Assembly: GCA_903859225.1 (NCBI GenBank)
Contig: CAIOLV010000078.1
Span: 1-11,667, forward strand
Direction: 5' to 3'
Origin: an uncultured bacterium
GTDB taxonomy: Bacteria > Bipolaricaulota > Bipolaricaulia > UBA7950 > UBA9294
Length of the DNA stretch: 11,667 nt
The notes beneath the pieces were generated by a model that was not told the origin of the DNA, ran no database searches, and was given only the letters and a program-made list of their open reading frames with translations. Positions 6,038 through 11,667 of the stretch are shown piece after piece (the first letter of the stretch is position 1; the number at the start of each line of letters is the position of its first letter). The position numbers were made by a program, and so were the translations under genes.

Positions 6038-7348
6038 ATGCGCAGAGCGCCTTCGACCCCAGTGCGAATCAAGCGTCGCATGGGTTTTCTCCCTCGCCTC
6101 TACTACTCGTGGCGACGGACGCTGAAATGGCTCGTCATCTTCGGCGCCGTATCGGGGCCCGGAATCATCGTCATGCTCGCGGACAACGACGCCGGCGGGA
6201 TCACGACCTACGCGGCGACCGGCGCCCACTTCGGGTACGGGCTTTTGTGGTTCCTCGTGCTGCTTGGGCCCATCGCCTACTACGTGCAGGAAATGACCGT
6301 GCGGCTCGGGGCGGTGACCAAGCGAGGCCACGCCGAGGCGATCTTCGACGCGTTTGGACCGTTCTGGGGATGGTTCTCGCTCGTCGACCTGATCCTCGTG
6401 GACTGGCTCACGCTCGTGACGGAATTCATTGGGATGACGGCCGCGCTCTCGATCTTCCACGTGCCCCCGATCGTCACGATCGTCGTGGTCTCGCTCGTCA
6501 TGATCGCGATGGTGCTGCAGGGGCGCTATTGGACGTGGGAGAAGATTGCCTTTCTATTCTGCGTTCTGAACCTCGTCTACATCCCGGGCGCAATCCTCGT
6601 CCGGCCGTCCGTGTCGGAGATCGTTCGCACCGGACTGATTCCCAACTTCCCGGGCGGTTTCACGAACCAGATCTTCTTCTTCCTCATGGCGAACATCGGG
6701 ACGACGATCGCTCCCTGGATGATCTTCTTTCAGCAGAGCGCCGTCGTTGACAAGGGCATCCAGGAGAAGGACATCCCGCTCGGCAAACTGGACACGGCGA
6801 TTGGCTCCCTGTTCACCGTGTTGGTTGCGGGGTTTGTGGTCATCATGACGGGGACGCTCCTCAGGGGGGTTCCCATCGACAGTGCGGCGCACGCCGCCAC
6901 CGCACTCATGGGCGTCAACAAATGGCTCGGGACGTTGCTTGCGATCGGGCTCTTCAATGCGGGCTTCTTGGGCGCCATCTGCATTTCCCTCGCCAGTTCC
7001 TGGGCGTTTGGAGAGGTTTTCGGGTGGGCTCACTCCCTCAACAACAGGATTCGAGAGGCCCCGTGGTTCTATGCGAGCTACGTCATCGCGCTCGCCACAG
7101 CAGGGACGGTCGTGCTGATCCCGGGAGCGCCGCTCGTCATGATCACCCTGTTCGTCCAGGTGATTGCGGTCACGCTCTTGCCCGCGGCCCTCGTCTTTCT
7201 GATCCTGCTCCTGAACGACGAGGAACGGATGGGCAAGTTCAAGAACACGGTGGCGCAGAACGTGATCAGCGTGACCGTCGTGGCCTGCATCGTTGTCCTC
7301 TCTACGCTGTACGCTATCAGCACGCTGTTCCCAACCTTGTTCAAATGA
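6038..7348 (+). CDS. NRAMP-fold divalent metal transporter with altered metal-site residues (NRMT-like)
   Basis: 436 residues with about eleven hydrophobic helices filling most of the length. ATG 6038 is preferred over ATG 6005 because AGGTGAGACC lies directly before it, resembling the site before ATG 7578. Helix 1 begins 'GPGIIVMLADNDAGGITTY', the NRAMP signature region. The canonical DPGN metal motif reads D51-A-G-G54, so the aspartate is kept but Pro and Asn are lost. In helix 6 the canonical Met-Pro-His reads A225-P226-W227 in 'GTTIAPWMIFFQQ'. Loss of the metal-binding Asn and Met (to Gly and Ala) is, from memory, typical of NRAMP-related Mg2+ transporters rather than Mn2+/Fe2+ NRAMPs. 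The downstream MgtE-type Mg2+-sensor protein supports Mg2+ as substrate. Transport specificity is inference; the fold is secure. It is first gene of a tight unit, 10 bases before the next start. Confidence 0.85.
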   Translation: MRRAPSTPVRIKRRMGFLPRLYYSWRRTLKWLVIFGAVSGPGIIVMLADNDAGGITTYAATGAHFGYGLLWFLVLLGPIAYYVQEMTVRLGAVTKRGHAEAIFDAFGPFWGWFSLVDLILVDWLTLVTEFIGMTAALSIFHVPPIVTIVVVSLVMIAMVLQGRYWTWEKIAFLFCVLNLVYIPGAILVRPSVSEIVRTGLIPNFPGGFTNQIFFFLMANIGTTIAPWMIFFQQSAVVDKGIQEKDIPLGKLDTAIGSLFTVLVAGFVVIMTGTLLRGVPIDSAAHAATALMGVNKWLGTLLAIGLFNAGFLGAICISLASSWAFGEVFGWAHSLNNRIREAPWFYASYVIALATAGTVVLIPGAPLVMITLFVQVIAVTLLPAALVFLILLLNDEERMGKFKNTVAQNVISVTVVACIVVLSTLYAISTLFPTLFK

Positions 7349-7358
7349 GGGAGCGCGG

Positions 7359-7571
7359 ATGAACACCCTGAGAACACTTGTCGCGCGTGCTGTGAAGAAC
7401 ACCTTCGGCGGGCGCTTTGCGAAGATCCGCGAGATCAACGAGAAGTTCAGGACACCGCACGTGAAGATGACTCCGGCCGTCAAGTTCGCCCTGCTCTGCC
7501 TTCGCCTCTACCTCTTCCTTCTCGTGGGACTTCTCATCTTCAAGTTCTACACTCTCGTGGCGAGCGGGTAG
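7359..7571 (+). CDS. 70-residue single-helix membrane protein between the transporter and the MgtE-like sensor
   Basis: The start is ATG 7359, preceded by AGGGAGCGCGG. Residues 1-40 are basic and hydrophilic (13 Lys/Arg, 'FGGRFAKIREINEKFRTPHVK'), and residues 41-66 form one hydrophobic helix (VKFALLCLRLYLFLLVGLLIFKF). By the positive-inside rule the N-terminus is cytoplasmic. It lies 10 bases after the transporter stop and 6 bases before the next ATG, so it is almost certainly co-transcribed and probably co-regulated. I recognise no family. The position suggests an accessory or tethering subunit of the transporter, which is inference. Confidence 0.7.
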   Translation: MNTLRTLVARAVKNTFGGRFAKIREINEKFRTPHVKMTPAVKFALLCLRLYLFLLVGLLIFKFYTLVASG

Positions 7572-7577
7572 GTGACC

Positions 7578-8855
7578 ATGATCAACGGAGTGCCTGAGAC
7601 GGTAAAGCCGGAACCGCGATTCTTCTTCATTTCCGAACTGATTCGCGGCAGGGTCCGCCAAGATCGCGGCGGCGCCGCGGAAGAGATCGGGCGACTTGCG
7701 GACCTTGAGATCACACAGAATGGTGGCTATCCGGAAGTCGTGAGCCTCATCGTCGGGCGGTCTTTCGGGAGGCCCCCGCTGGAGATCCCTTTCTCGATGG
7801 TCAAGTCGATCGATCCTCACGTGACCACCGTCGAGGTGCCTCCGGGTGGGGCATTGAAGGAGTTCGAGTACGGACCGACGCGGACTCTCGTGAAGGACAT
7901 GGTCCTCGACAAGAAGATCATCGACACCGACGACTACGAAGTCGAGATTGTCTACGACGTTCGCCTTCTCTACGCCGAAGGCAAAATGCACGTCGTGCAC
8001 GCGGACGTGTCTGCAGCGGGAATGCTCCGGCGTCTGCACTTCGGCTGGCTTGGCCGGTTGCTCTGGGGGCAGGTCAAGGAGACGGATCTCCTCCCGTGGC
8101 GCTACGTGCAGGCGCTTCCGTCCGACCTCGGTCGGTTCCGGGGCGACGTCCGGCTGACGATCTCGCGTGAGAAGATCGCCGACATTCATCCGGCCGACTT
8201 GGCCGACATCCTGGAGGAATTGAGCGGCGAAGAGCGAATGGCCGTGTTCGATACGCTCGACACGGAGACGGCGGCCGACACGCTGGAAGAGGTCGAGCCG
8301 CGGGTCCAGCGCGAGCTTGTCGCCTCGATGCGTCGCGACCGGCTGGTCGAGCTCCTGCAAACGATGACGCCCGCCCAGATCGCCGACATCCTCGAGATTC
8401 TGCCCCGCATCGACGCGCAAGTCCTCAGAAAGCTGCTGCCGGCGGAGACCGCGGTCAAAGTGACCGAACTCCTGAACGAGCCGAACGTCGAGCTGGAGTC
8501 GATCGTCACCAACCGCTTCCTCGCGTTGCCCGCGACCGCGTTGGCCGGAGATGCGCTCAGCTGCTTCCGCGACCGTACGAGACGCTACGACGTGATCATG
8601 TACGTTTACGTGGCCGGCGAGGACGGGGTGCTCAAGGGTGCAATCGACATCCGCGAGCTGATCCAGGCGGAAGAGATGACGCCCCTGGGAGACATCATGA
8701 CCGAGCAGGTGGTCACGCTGTCTCCTGGCGACACGCTCGCCGACGCGGCGAAGGAATTCACGGACCACGGGTTCCGCGCGCTCCCGATGGTTGACGAGGA
8801 CCACCGGCTGCTGGGTGTCATCACGTACAAGGATCTGCTCGCGGTCATGAAGTAG
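7578..8855 (+). CDS. Soluble PRC-barrel / MgtE N-domain / CBS protein (Mg2+ sensor without channel)
   Basis: 425 residues. ATG 7578 is chosen because TAGG of AGGTGACC lies 5 bases before it; GTG 7572 in the same frame is the alternative. Residues about 14-75 and 100-150 resemble two PRC-barrel modules ('ISELIRGRV...EIGRLADLEI', 'LVKDMVLDKKIIDTDDYEVEIVYDV'). Residues about 205-305 are an MgtE N-domain of short superhelical repeats ('IHPADLADILEELSGEERMAVFDTL', 'QIADILEILP'). Residues about 305-425 are a CBS pair ending 'MTEQVVTLSPGDTLADAA...FRALPMVDEDHRLLGVITYKDLL'. In MgtE these domains bind Mg2+ and close the attached channel. Here no membrane helix follows, so the protein is cytosolic. With an NRAMP-like transporter just upstream, it most plausibly senses Mg2+ and gates that transporter in trans. 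Domain calls are firm; the partnership is inferred. Confidence 0.88.
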   Translation: MINGVPETVKPEPRFFFISELIRGRVRQDRGGAAEEIGRLADLEITQNGGYPEVVSLIVGRSFGRPPLEIPFSMVKSIDPHVTTVEVPPGGALKEFEYGPTRTLVKDMVLDKKIIDTDDYEVEIVYDVRLLYAEGKMHVVHADVSAAGMLRRLHFGWLGRLLWGQVKETDLLPWRYVQALPSDLGRFRGDVRLTISREKIADIHPADLADILEELSGEERMAVFDTLDTETAADTLEEVEPRVQRELVASMRRDRLVELLQTMTPAQIADILEILPRIDAQVLRKLLPAETAVKVTELLNEPNVELESIVTNRFLALPATALAGDALSCFRDRTRRYDVIMYVYVAGEDGVLKGAIDIRELIQAEEMTPLGDIMTEQVVTLSPGDTLADAAKEFTDHGFRALPMVDEDHRLLGVITYKDLLAVMK

Positions 8856-8887
8856 TGACGTGCGCCGCGTCGGGCCGCAGAGGGCGC

Positions 8888-8916
8888 TTGCGGGACCTGC
8901 TCGAAGCTGGTAGAGT
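8888..8916 (+). promoter_or_regulatory. Predicted extended -10 promoter for the exported thioredoxin/CcdA gene
   Basis: TTGCGG (8888-8893), a 17-base spacer, then TAGAGT (8911-8916) preceded by TGG, an extended -10. Transcription near 8923 gives a leader of about 117 nt before ATG 9040. I found no recognisable riboswitch in that leader. Confidence 0.6.
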
Positions 8917-9039
8917 CGGCCAAAGCCGCGAGGGCCGGCGAACGCGCTTCCCGAGAAGAGACCGAGCCCTACACACGTTGCTTATCCAGAGACGCGCGTG
9001 GGTCGTGATCTTCGGCCTCACGGAGAGGAGAGCCTGACG

Positions 9040-10512
9040 ATGAAACGTGCCATTCTGCTCGCGACGACGGTCGCGCTGCTCTTCGCGCTTGCCTGCGCGG
9101 GAGCAACGGAAGTGGTGCTCTTCTACGAGGATGGGTGCCCGCACTGCGCCCGCATGGAAGAGCTGCTTCAGGGAATGCAAGACGCCGGTGGCGACTTCAC
9201 TGTCAAGCAGTACGCCATCTCGAGTCAAGAAGCCCAGGATCTTCTCCCGCGGCTACTCACCGCTTACGGGGCCGAGATGGGGCCCGTACCGCTCCTCTTC
9301 GTCGCCGACGTGGCCGTCGTGCGAGACACGTTCTACCGGCCGGGGGAAGCTCCCGTCGCACTCGCGGGACGGGCGGCGGAACTGGAGATCCAAGCCGTTG
9401 TCGAGAAGGCAATCGCCGAGAACGCCCCGTCTCCCCTCTCCCGGGTGCCCGCCACGGCGACCGAGGCCGTGCTGGTGACGAAGAGCAACTGCCCGGACTG
9501 CGAGCGGCTCGATGCGCTGATCACTGTGCTGCAGGCTGAGCATCCGGAGCTCGCCGTGCGCCGCATCTCCGCGGACGGAGAAGAAGGAAAGACGACACTC
9601 GATCGCCTGGCGAGACTCTATCGCGTCCGGGGCGCGACTCCGGCACTCTTTGTCGGCGACACGGCCGTCGTCGGCGCCATGATGTACCCAGGGCGGGAGA
9701 AGGCGCGGGCGTTCACGTTCTCCGACGAAGATGTCGCCGTGCTCACGGTGCGCGTCGCGGCAGCGATCAGCCAGAAGGCATCTCCGCCGCTCGACCGGCT
9801 CCAGGTGCGCGAGAAGGCGACGCTCTGGGCGGTCATTGGAGCTGCGGCGCTGGATTCCATCAATCCGTGCGACTTCGCGGTGATGCTCCTCCTCATCGGG
9901 CGGCTCCTCGTGATCGGGCGGCGCAAGAAAGTGATCTGGGCCGGCCTCGCCTGGTCCGCCGGCGTCTACCTCGTCTATTTCCTGATGGGCTATGTCTTCT
10001 ACACCCTCCTCGGGGTCACCGTCGGGACACGCAGTCTGCGCGGACCGTACATCCTCGTCGTGTCGTCGATCGCCATCTTGATGGGGCTATGGCAGATGAA
10101 GGACCTCCTCTGGTACGGGAAGTGGTTCTCGATCGAGGTGCCGGAGAGCTGGAAGCCCGTCCTAACCCGCGTGACGAACTCCGTGGTCTCGATCCCAGGA
10201 GTCTTCATCGCCGGGATGCTCGATGCCCTCTTCCTTGCGCCCTGCACATCGGGGCCGTACATCGCGATCCTGTCTCTTCTGTCGACGACGACGACGCGCA
10301 CGCAGGGCGTGCTCATGCTCCTTCTCTACAACCTGATCTTCATCCTGCCGATGATCGGCATCGCCCTGACGGTGCACTTCGGGATCACCACGACGGCGAG
10401 GGCCGAGCGATGGCGCACGGCGAAGATGGGCAAGCTCCACTTCGTGACCGGCGTCGTCATGGTGTTGCTGGGGGTCGGCATGATCGTCGGTCTGCAGCTC
10501 GGGTACATCTAG
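9040..10512 (+). CDS. Exported tandem thioredoxin-fold domains fused to a CcdA/DsbD-type membrane domain
   Basis: 490 residues from ATG 9040, with GGAGAGGAG 9 bases upstream. A signal sequence (about 1-22) is followed by two related thioredoxin/glutaredoxin-like domains. The first has C33-PH-C36 ('LFYEDGCPHCARMEELL') and a cis-Pro strand 'GPVPLLFVADVAVV'. The second has C151-PD-C154 and 'GATPALFVGDTAVV'. The repeats suggest internal duplication. From about residue 262 come six hydrophobic helices with the CcdA/DsbD signature cysteines, Cys277 in 'INPCDF' and Cys402 in 'LAPCTSGPY'. These proteins take electrons from cytoplasmic thiols, pass them across the membrane through the cysteine pair, and reduce disulfides outside. 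The usual order in DsbD is different (alpha, membrane, gamma); here both soluble domains precede the membrane part. The cytoplasmic donor could be the glutaredoxin/disulfide reductase pair downstream, which is inference. Confidence 0.88.
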   Translation: MKRAILLATTVALLFALACAGATEVVLFYEDGCPHCARMEELLQGMQDAGGDFTVKQYAISSQEAQDLLPRLLTAYGAEMGPVPLLFVADVAVVRDTFYRPGEAPVALAGRAAELEIQAVVEKAIAENAPSPLSRVPATATEAVLVTKSNCPDCERLDALITVLQAEHPELAVRRISADGEEGKTTLDRLARLYRVRGATPALFVGDTAVVGAMMYPGREKARAFTFSDEDVAVLTVRVAAAISQKASPPLDRLQVREKATLWAVIGAAALDSINPCDFAVMLLLIGRLLVIGRRKKVIWAGLAWSAGVYLVYFLMGYVFYTLLGVTVGTRSLRGPYILVVSSIAILMGLWQMKDLLWYGKWFSIEVPESWKPVLTRVTNSVVSIPGVFIAGMLDALFLAPCTSGPYIAILSLLSTTTTRTQGVLMLLLYNLIFILPMIGIALTVHFGITTTARAERWRTAKMGKLHFVTGVVMVLLGVGMIVGLQLGYI

Positions 10513-10622
10513 CGCCACGGGCCGGCGGACGTTCACGCGGGCGCCGTCCCTCCGTCACATGCGCTCCACAAGGCGGCGCGATACTGCATTTTGTACGAGA
10601 GAACGTCCGAGTACCTCCTTGT

Positions 10623-10660
10623 GAGAGGGTTCAAGACAGACCAGGGCCTTGAACCCTCTC
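10623..10660. repeat. Perfect 13-bp inverted repeat with 12-base loop, candidate terminator
   Basis: GAGAGGGTTCAAG (10623-10635) pairs perfectly with CTTGAACCCTCTC (10648-10660). The arms enclose ACAGACCAGGGC. It begins 110 bases after the stop of the CcdA-like gene and ends about 60 bases before the next -10 box. TCCCTTTCGG follows, with only a short T-run. It could terminate the upstream transcript on either strand or bind a protein. The GGTTCAAG is reminiscent of a tRNA T-arm, but no tRNA folds here. Confidence 0.5.
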
Positions 10661-10723
10661 TCCCTTTCGGCTGCGGGGAGACGTTTCATGTCTTCGAGGC
10701 TTCTCGGAATCCTGGGCAGATGC

Positions 10724-10729
10724 TAGACT
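10724..10729 (+). promoter_or_regulatory. Predicted extended -10 box for the glutaredoxin/FDR operon
   Basis: TAGACT preceded by TGC (10721-10723) makes an extended -10 element. The hexamer 17 bases upstream, TTCTCG (10701-10706), is a weak -35 box, which extended -10 promoters tolerate. Transcription near 10736 gives a 26-nt leader. Confidence 0.5.
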
Positions 10730-10761
10730 CGGGCAGTCTACAGGGCGCAGAGGGAGGCAAC

Positions 10762-11052
10762 ATGGAGGCAAGAGGACGCGTGACGGGCAAGTTGCCGGCA
10801 CGACATCGTGCCAAGTTCTACGGGTTGTCCACATGCATCTGGTGCCGGAAGACTCGCCAGCTGCTGGAAGAGATCGGCGTGCCGTTCGAGTTCGCCTATG
10901 TGGACTTGCTCGAAGGAGAGGAACTCGAATCGACGCTTGCCGAGCTCTCGTCATTCGGACGCGGCGAGACGTTTCCGACGCTCGTGGTCGACGATTCCTC
11001 GTGCGTGATCGGCTTCCGGCCGGACGAAATCCGGCGGGCACTCACATCGTGA
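10762..11052 (+). CDS. Glutaredoxin-like protein (CIWC active site)
   Basis: 96 residues from ATG 10762, preceded by GGGAGG with a 5-base spacer; the open frame further upstream is not coding-like. A full glutaredoxin fold is visible: strand 'AKFYGLSTC', active site C25-I-W-C28 at the start of helix 1, 'FEFAYVDLL' strand, the cis-proline motif T70-F-P-T73, and 'CVIGFRPDEIRRAL' as final strand and helix. CxxC glutaredoxins of this type reduce disulfides or glutathione-like mixed disulfides using an external reductase. The next gene encodes such a reductase and overlaps it by four bases, matching the known reduction of methanoredoxin (a glutaredoxin-like protein) by ferredoxin:disulfide reductase in Methanosarcina acetivorans. 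It is therefore likely ferredoxin-dependent rather than NADPH/glutathione-dependent. No signal peptide; cytoplasmic. Confidence 0.9.
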   Translation: MEARGRVTGKLPARHRAKFYGLSTCIWCRKTRQLLEEIGVPFEFAYVDLLEGEELESTLAELSSFGRGETFPTLVVDDSSCVIGFRPDEIRRALTS

Positions 11053-11555
11053 CCCCCGCAGGATCCGTTTCGCCCGGGGCGATCGACGCATTGCGCGCTC
11101 GCCTCGACCGGGAAGCCGAGAGCGCCGGCTACCACCTGAATCCCGACCTCGACTTCACACGCGGTCTGGCAGAAGGCTTGTTGGTGAACGAGGGCCGCTA
11201 CGGCTACCGCGCCTGCCCGTGCCGGCTGGCGCGCGGTATCGCGGATGCGGACCGCGACATCGTCTGTCCGTGCGACTACCGCGACGCCGACCTCGTCGAG
11301 TGGGGCAGCTGCTTCTGTGGGCTCTACGTGTCGGACGAGATTCGCCGTGGGCAGAAGACGCTGACCTCCGTTCCGGAGAGGCGCCCGCCCGCGGCGGAGC
11401 GCCGGGTGACGAAGGCGGAGGGCCCTCTTCCTCGGTTGGACGGAACGCGCGTGTGGCGATGCCGCGTCTGCGGCTATCTCTGCGCGCGCGAGCGTCCGCC
11501 CGCTGTCTGCCCGATCTGCAAGGCGACGAGCGACCGTTTCGAGATCTTTCGCTAG
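11049..11555 (+). CDS. Ferredoxin:disulfide reductase (FTR catalytic domain fused to rubredoxin)
   Basis: 168 residues from GTG 11049, whose last two bases begin the TGA of the glutaredoxin gene (GTGA overlap). Residues 10-93 match the catalytic chain of ferredoxin:thioredoxin reductase: C56-P-C58, C73-P-C75 and C88-F-C90, followed by GLY. By analogy with plant FTR, Cys56, 73, 75 and 88 bind the 4Fe-4S cluster, and Cys58 with Cys90 form the redox-active disulfide. The residue between Cys88 and Cys90 is His in plant FTR and, from memory, Tyr in the M. acetivorans enzyme; here it is Phe89. Residues 136-165 form a rubredoxin-like knuckle domain with C138-x2-C141 and C154-x2-C157, expected to pass single electrons from ferredoxin to the cluster. 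It lies directly after its probable substrate, the glutaredoxin. Confidence 0.92.
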   Translation: MTPAGSVSPGAIDALRARLDREAESAGYHLNPDLDFTRGLAEGLLVNEGRYGYRACPCRLARGIADADRDIVCPCDYRDADLVEWGSCFCGLYVSDEIRRGQKTLTSVPERRPPAAERRVTKAEGPLPRLDGTRVWRCRVCGYLCARERPPAVCPICKATSDRFEIFR

Positions 11556-11565
11556 CTCGCGCCAG

Positions 11566-11667
11566 TCAGCGCAGGGCGCGGCGGATGACGACCTCTTCGC
11601 CCTCCATCTCGCCCGTCGGCTCGAAGCCGAGCTTGCGATAGAACGGCCCCGCGCCTCCTTCGATCGG
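11566..11667 (-). CDS. GNAT-family acetyltransferase, C-terminal 33 residues (start outside window)
   Basis: The minus strand is open from the window edge to TGA at 11568-11566 and reads 'GAGPFYRKLGFEPTGEMEG', then 'EEVVIRRAL'. The FYxKLGF segment, with the following strand, is the hallmark C-terminal helix and strand of GNAT N-acetyltransferases, next to the acetyl-CoA site. The substrate cannot be told. It converges with the disulfide reductase gene across only 10 bases, with no visible terminator between them. Confidence 0.8.
   Translation of the reverse strand, partial: PIEGGAGPFYRKLGFEPTGEMEGEEVVIRRALR

Noticed and set aside
4744..6081. 445-codon open frame on the minus strand
   Set aside because: It lies antisense to the phosphatase gene, the remnant and the transporter start. 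Its translation is rich in Arg, Glu and Asp with no domain, as expected opposite a high-GC gene.
7341..8804. 487-codon open frame on the minus strand
   Set aside because: It is antisense to the MgtE-like gene, whose domains are unmistakable. The antisense product is low-complexity Arg/Asp/Val-rich.
8983..9010. CTTATCCAGAG, like the opening of a SAM-I riboswitch
   Set aside because: The conserved GGTGGAGGGA and the later core are absent, and only about 50 bases remain before the start codon.
10621..10662. GGTTCAAG resembling a tRNA T-arm
   Set aside because: The arm does not pair as a tRNA stem on either strand, and no acceptor, D or anticodon arm can be drawn. The 13-bp hairpin explains the sequence better.
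10591..10761. Upstream in-frame extension of the glutaredoxin from TTG 10591
   Set aside because: It would run through the 13-bp hairpin and the extended -10 box, and has no family similarity. ATG 10762 has a clear GGGAGG site.

Overview
The window is GC-rich bacterial chromosome (roughly 60% GC by eye, not computed). Promoters look sigma70-like, with TTG-type -35 boxes 17 bp from TAnnnT -10 boxes. Shine-Dalgarno sites are clear, gene overlaps are tight, and many long antisense ORFs are only shadows of high-GC coding. A ferredoxin:disulfide reductase of the FTR/rubredoxin type points to an anaerobic or low-oxygen lifestyle. The lineage cannot be fixed from the sequence; an uncultured deep-branching anaerobe (for example Bipolaricaulota-like) is only a guess. 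No rRNA, tRNA, CRISPR array, insertion sequence or phage gene was seen.

Layout. (1) 1-501 (+) is the 3' end of a serine beta-lactamase-like hydrolase. (2) 779-1633 (-) is a secreted phospholipase D-like protein with a lamin-tail domain and an altered HKD motif. (3) 1877-2689 (-) is a four-helix membrane protein of unknown function. (4) 2882-3172 (+) is a small two-helix membrane protein whose 5' end looks frameshifted. (5) 3347-4096 and 4093-5556 (+) are a translationally coupled pair: an unknown membrane protein and a cytoplasmic UshA/5'-nucleotidase-family metallophosphatase. (6) 5617-5829 (+) is a remnant matching the C-terminal third of the 1877-2689 protein. (7) 6038-8855 (+) is a three-gene unit: an NRAMP-fold transporter with non-canonical metal-site residues, a 70-residue single-helix protein, and a soluble PRC-barrel/MgtE-N/CBS protein that is an MgtE sensor without its channel. 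(8) 9040-10512 (+) is an exported tandem thioredoxin-fold protein fused to a CcdA/DsbD membrane domain. (9) 10762-11052 and 11049-11555 (+) are a coupled glutaredoxin and ferredoxin:disulfide reductase with a fused rubredoxin. (10) 11566-11667 (-) is the C-terminus of a GNAT acetyltransferase.

How the genes may work together. The NRAMP-like/MgtE-sensor unit is best read as a split, Mg2+-regulated Mg2+ (or Mn2+) transport system. The sensor would report cytosolic Mg2+ and gate a transporter of a different fold, with the one-helix protein as a possible link. The two redox loci form a plausible thiol chain: ferredoxin to rubredoxin domain to 4Fe-4S site to glutaredoxin in the cytoplasm, and from there through the CcdA-like helices to two exported CxxC domains. 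Four or five promoters with similar spacing can be placed at the heads of these units.
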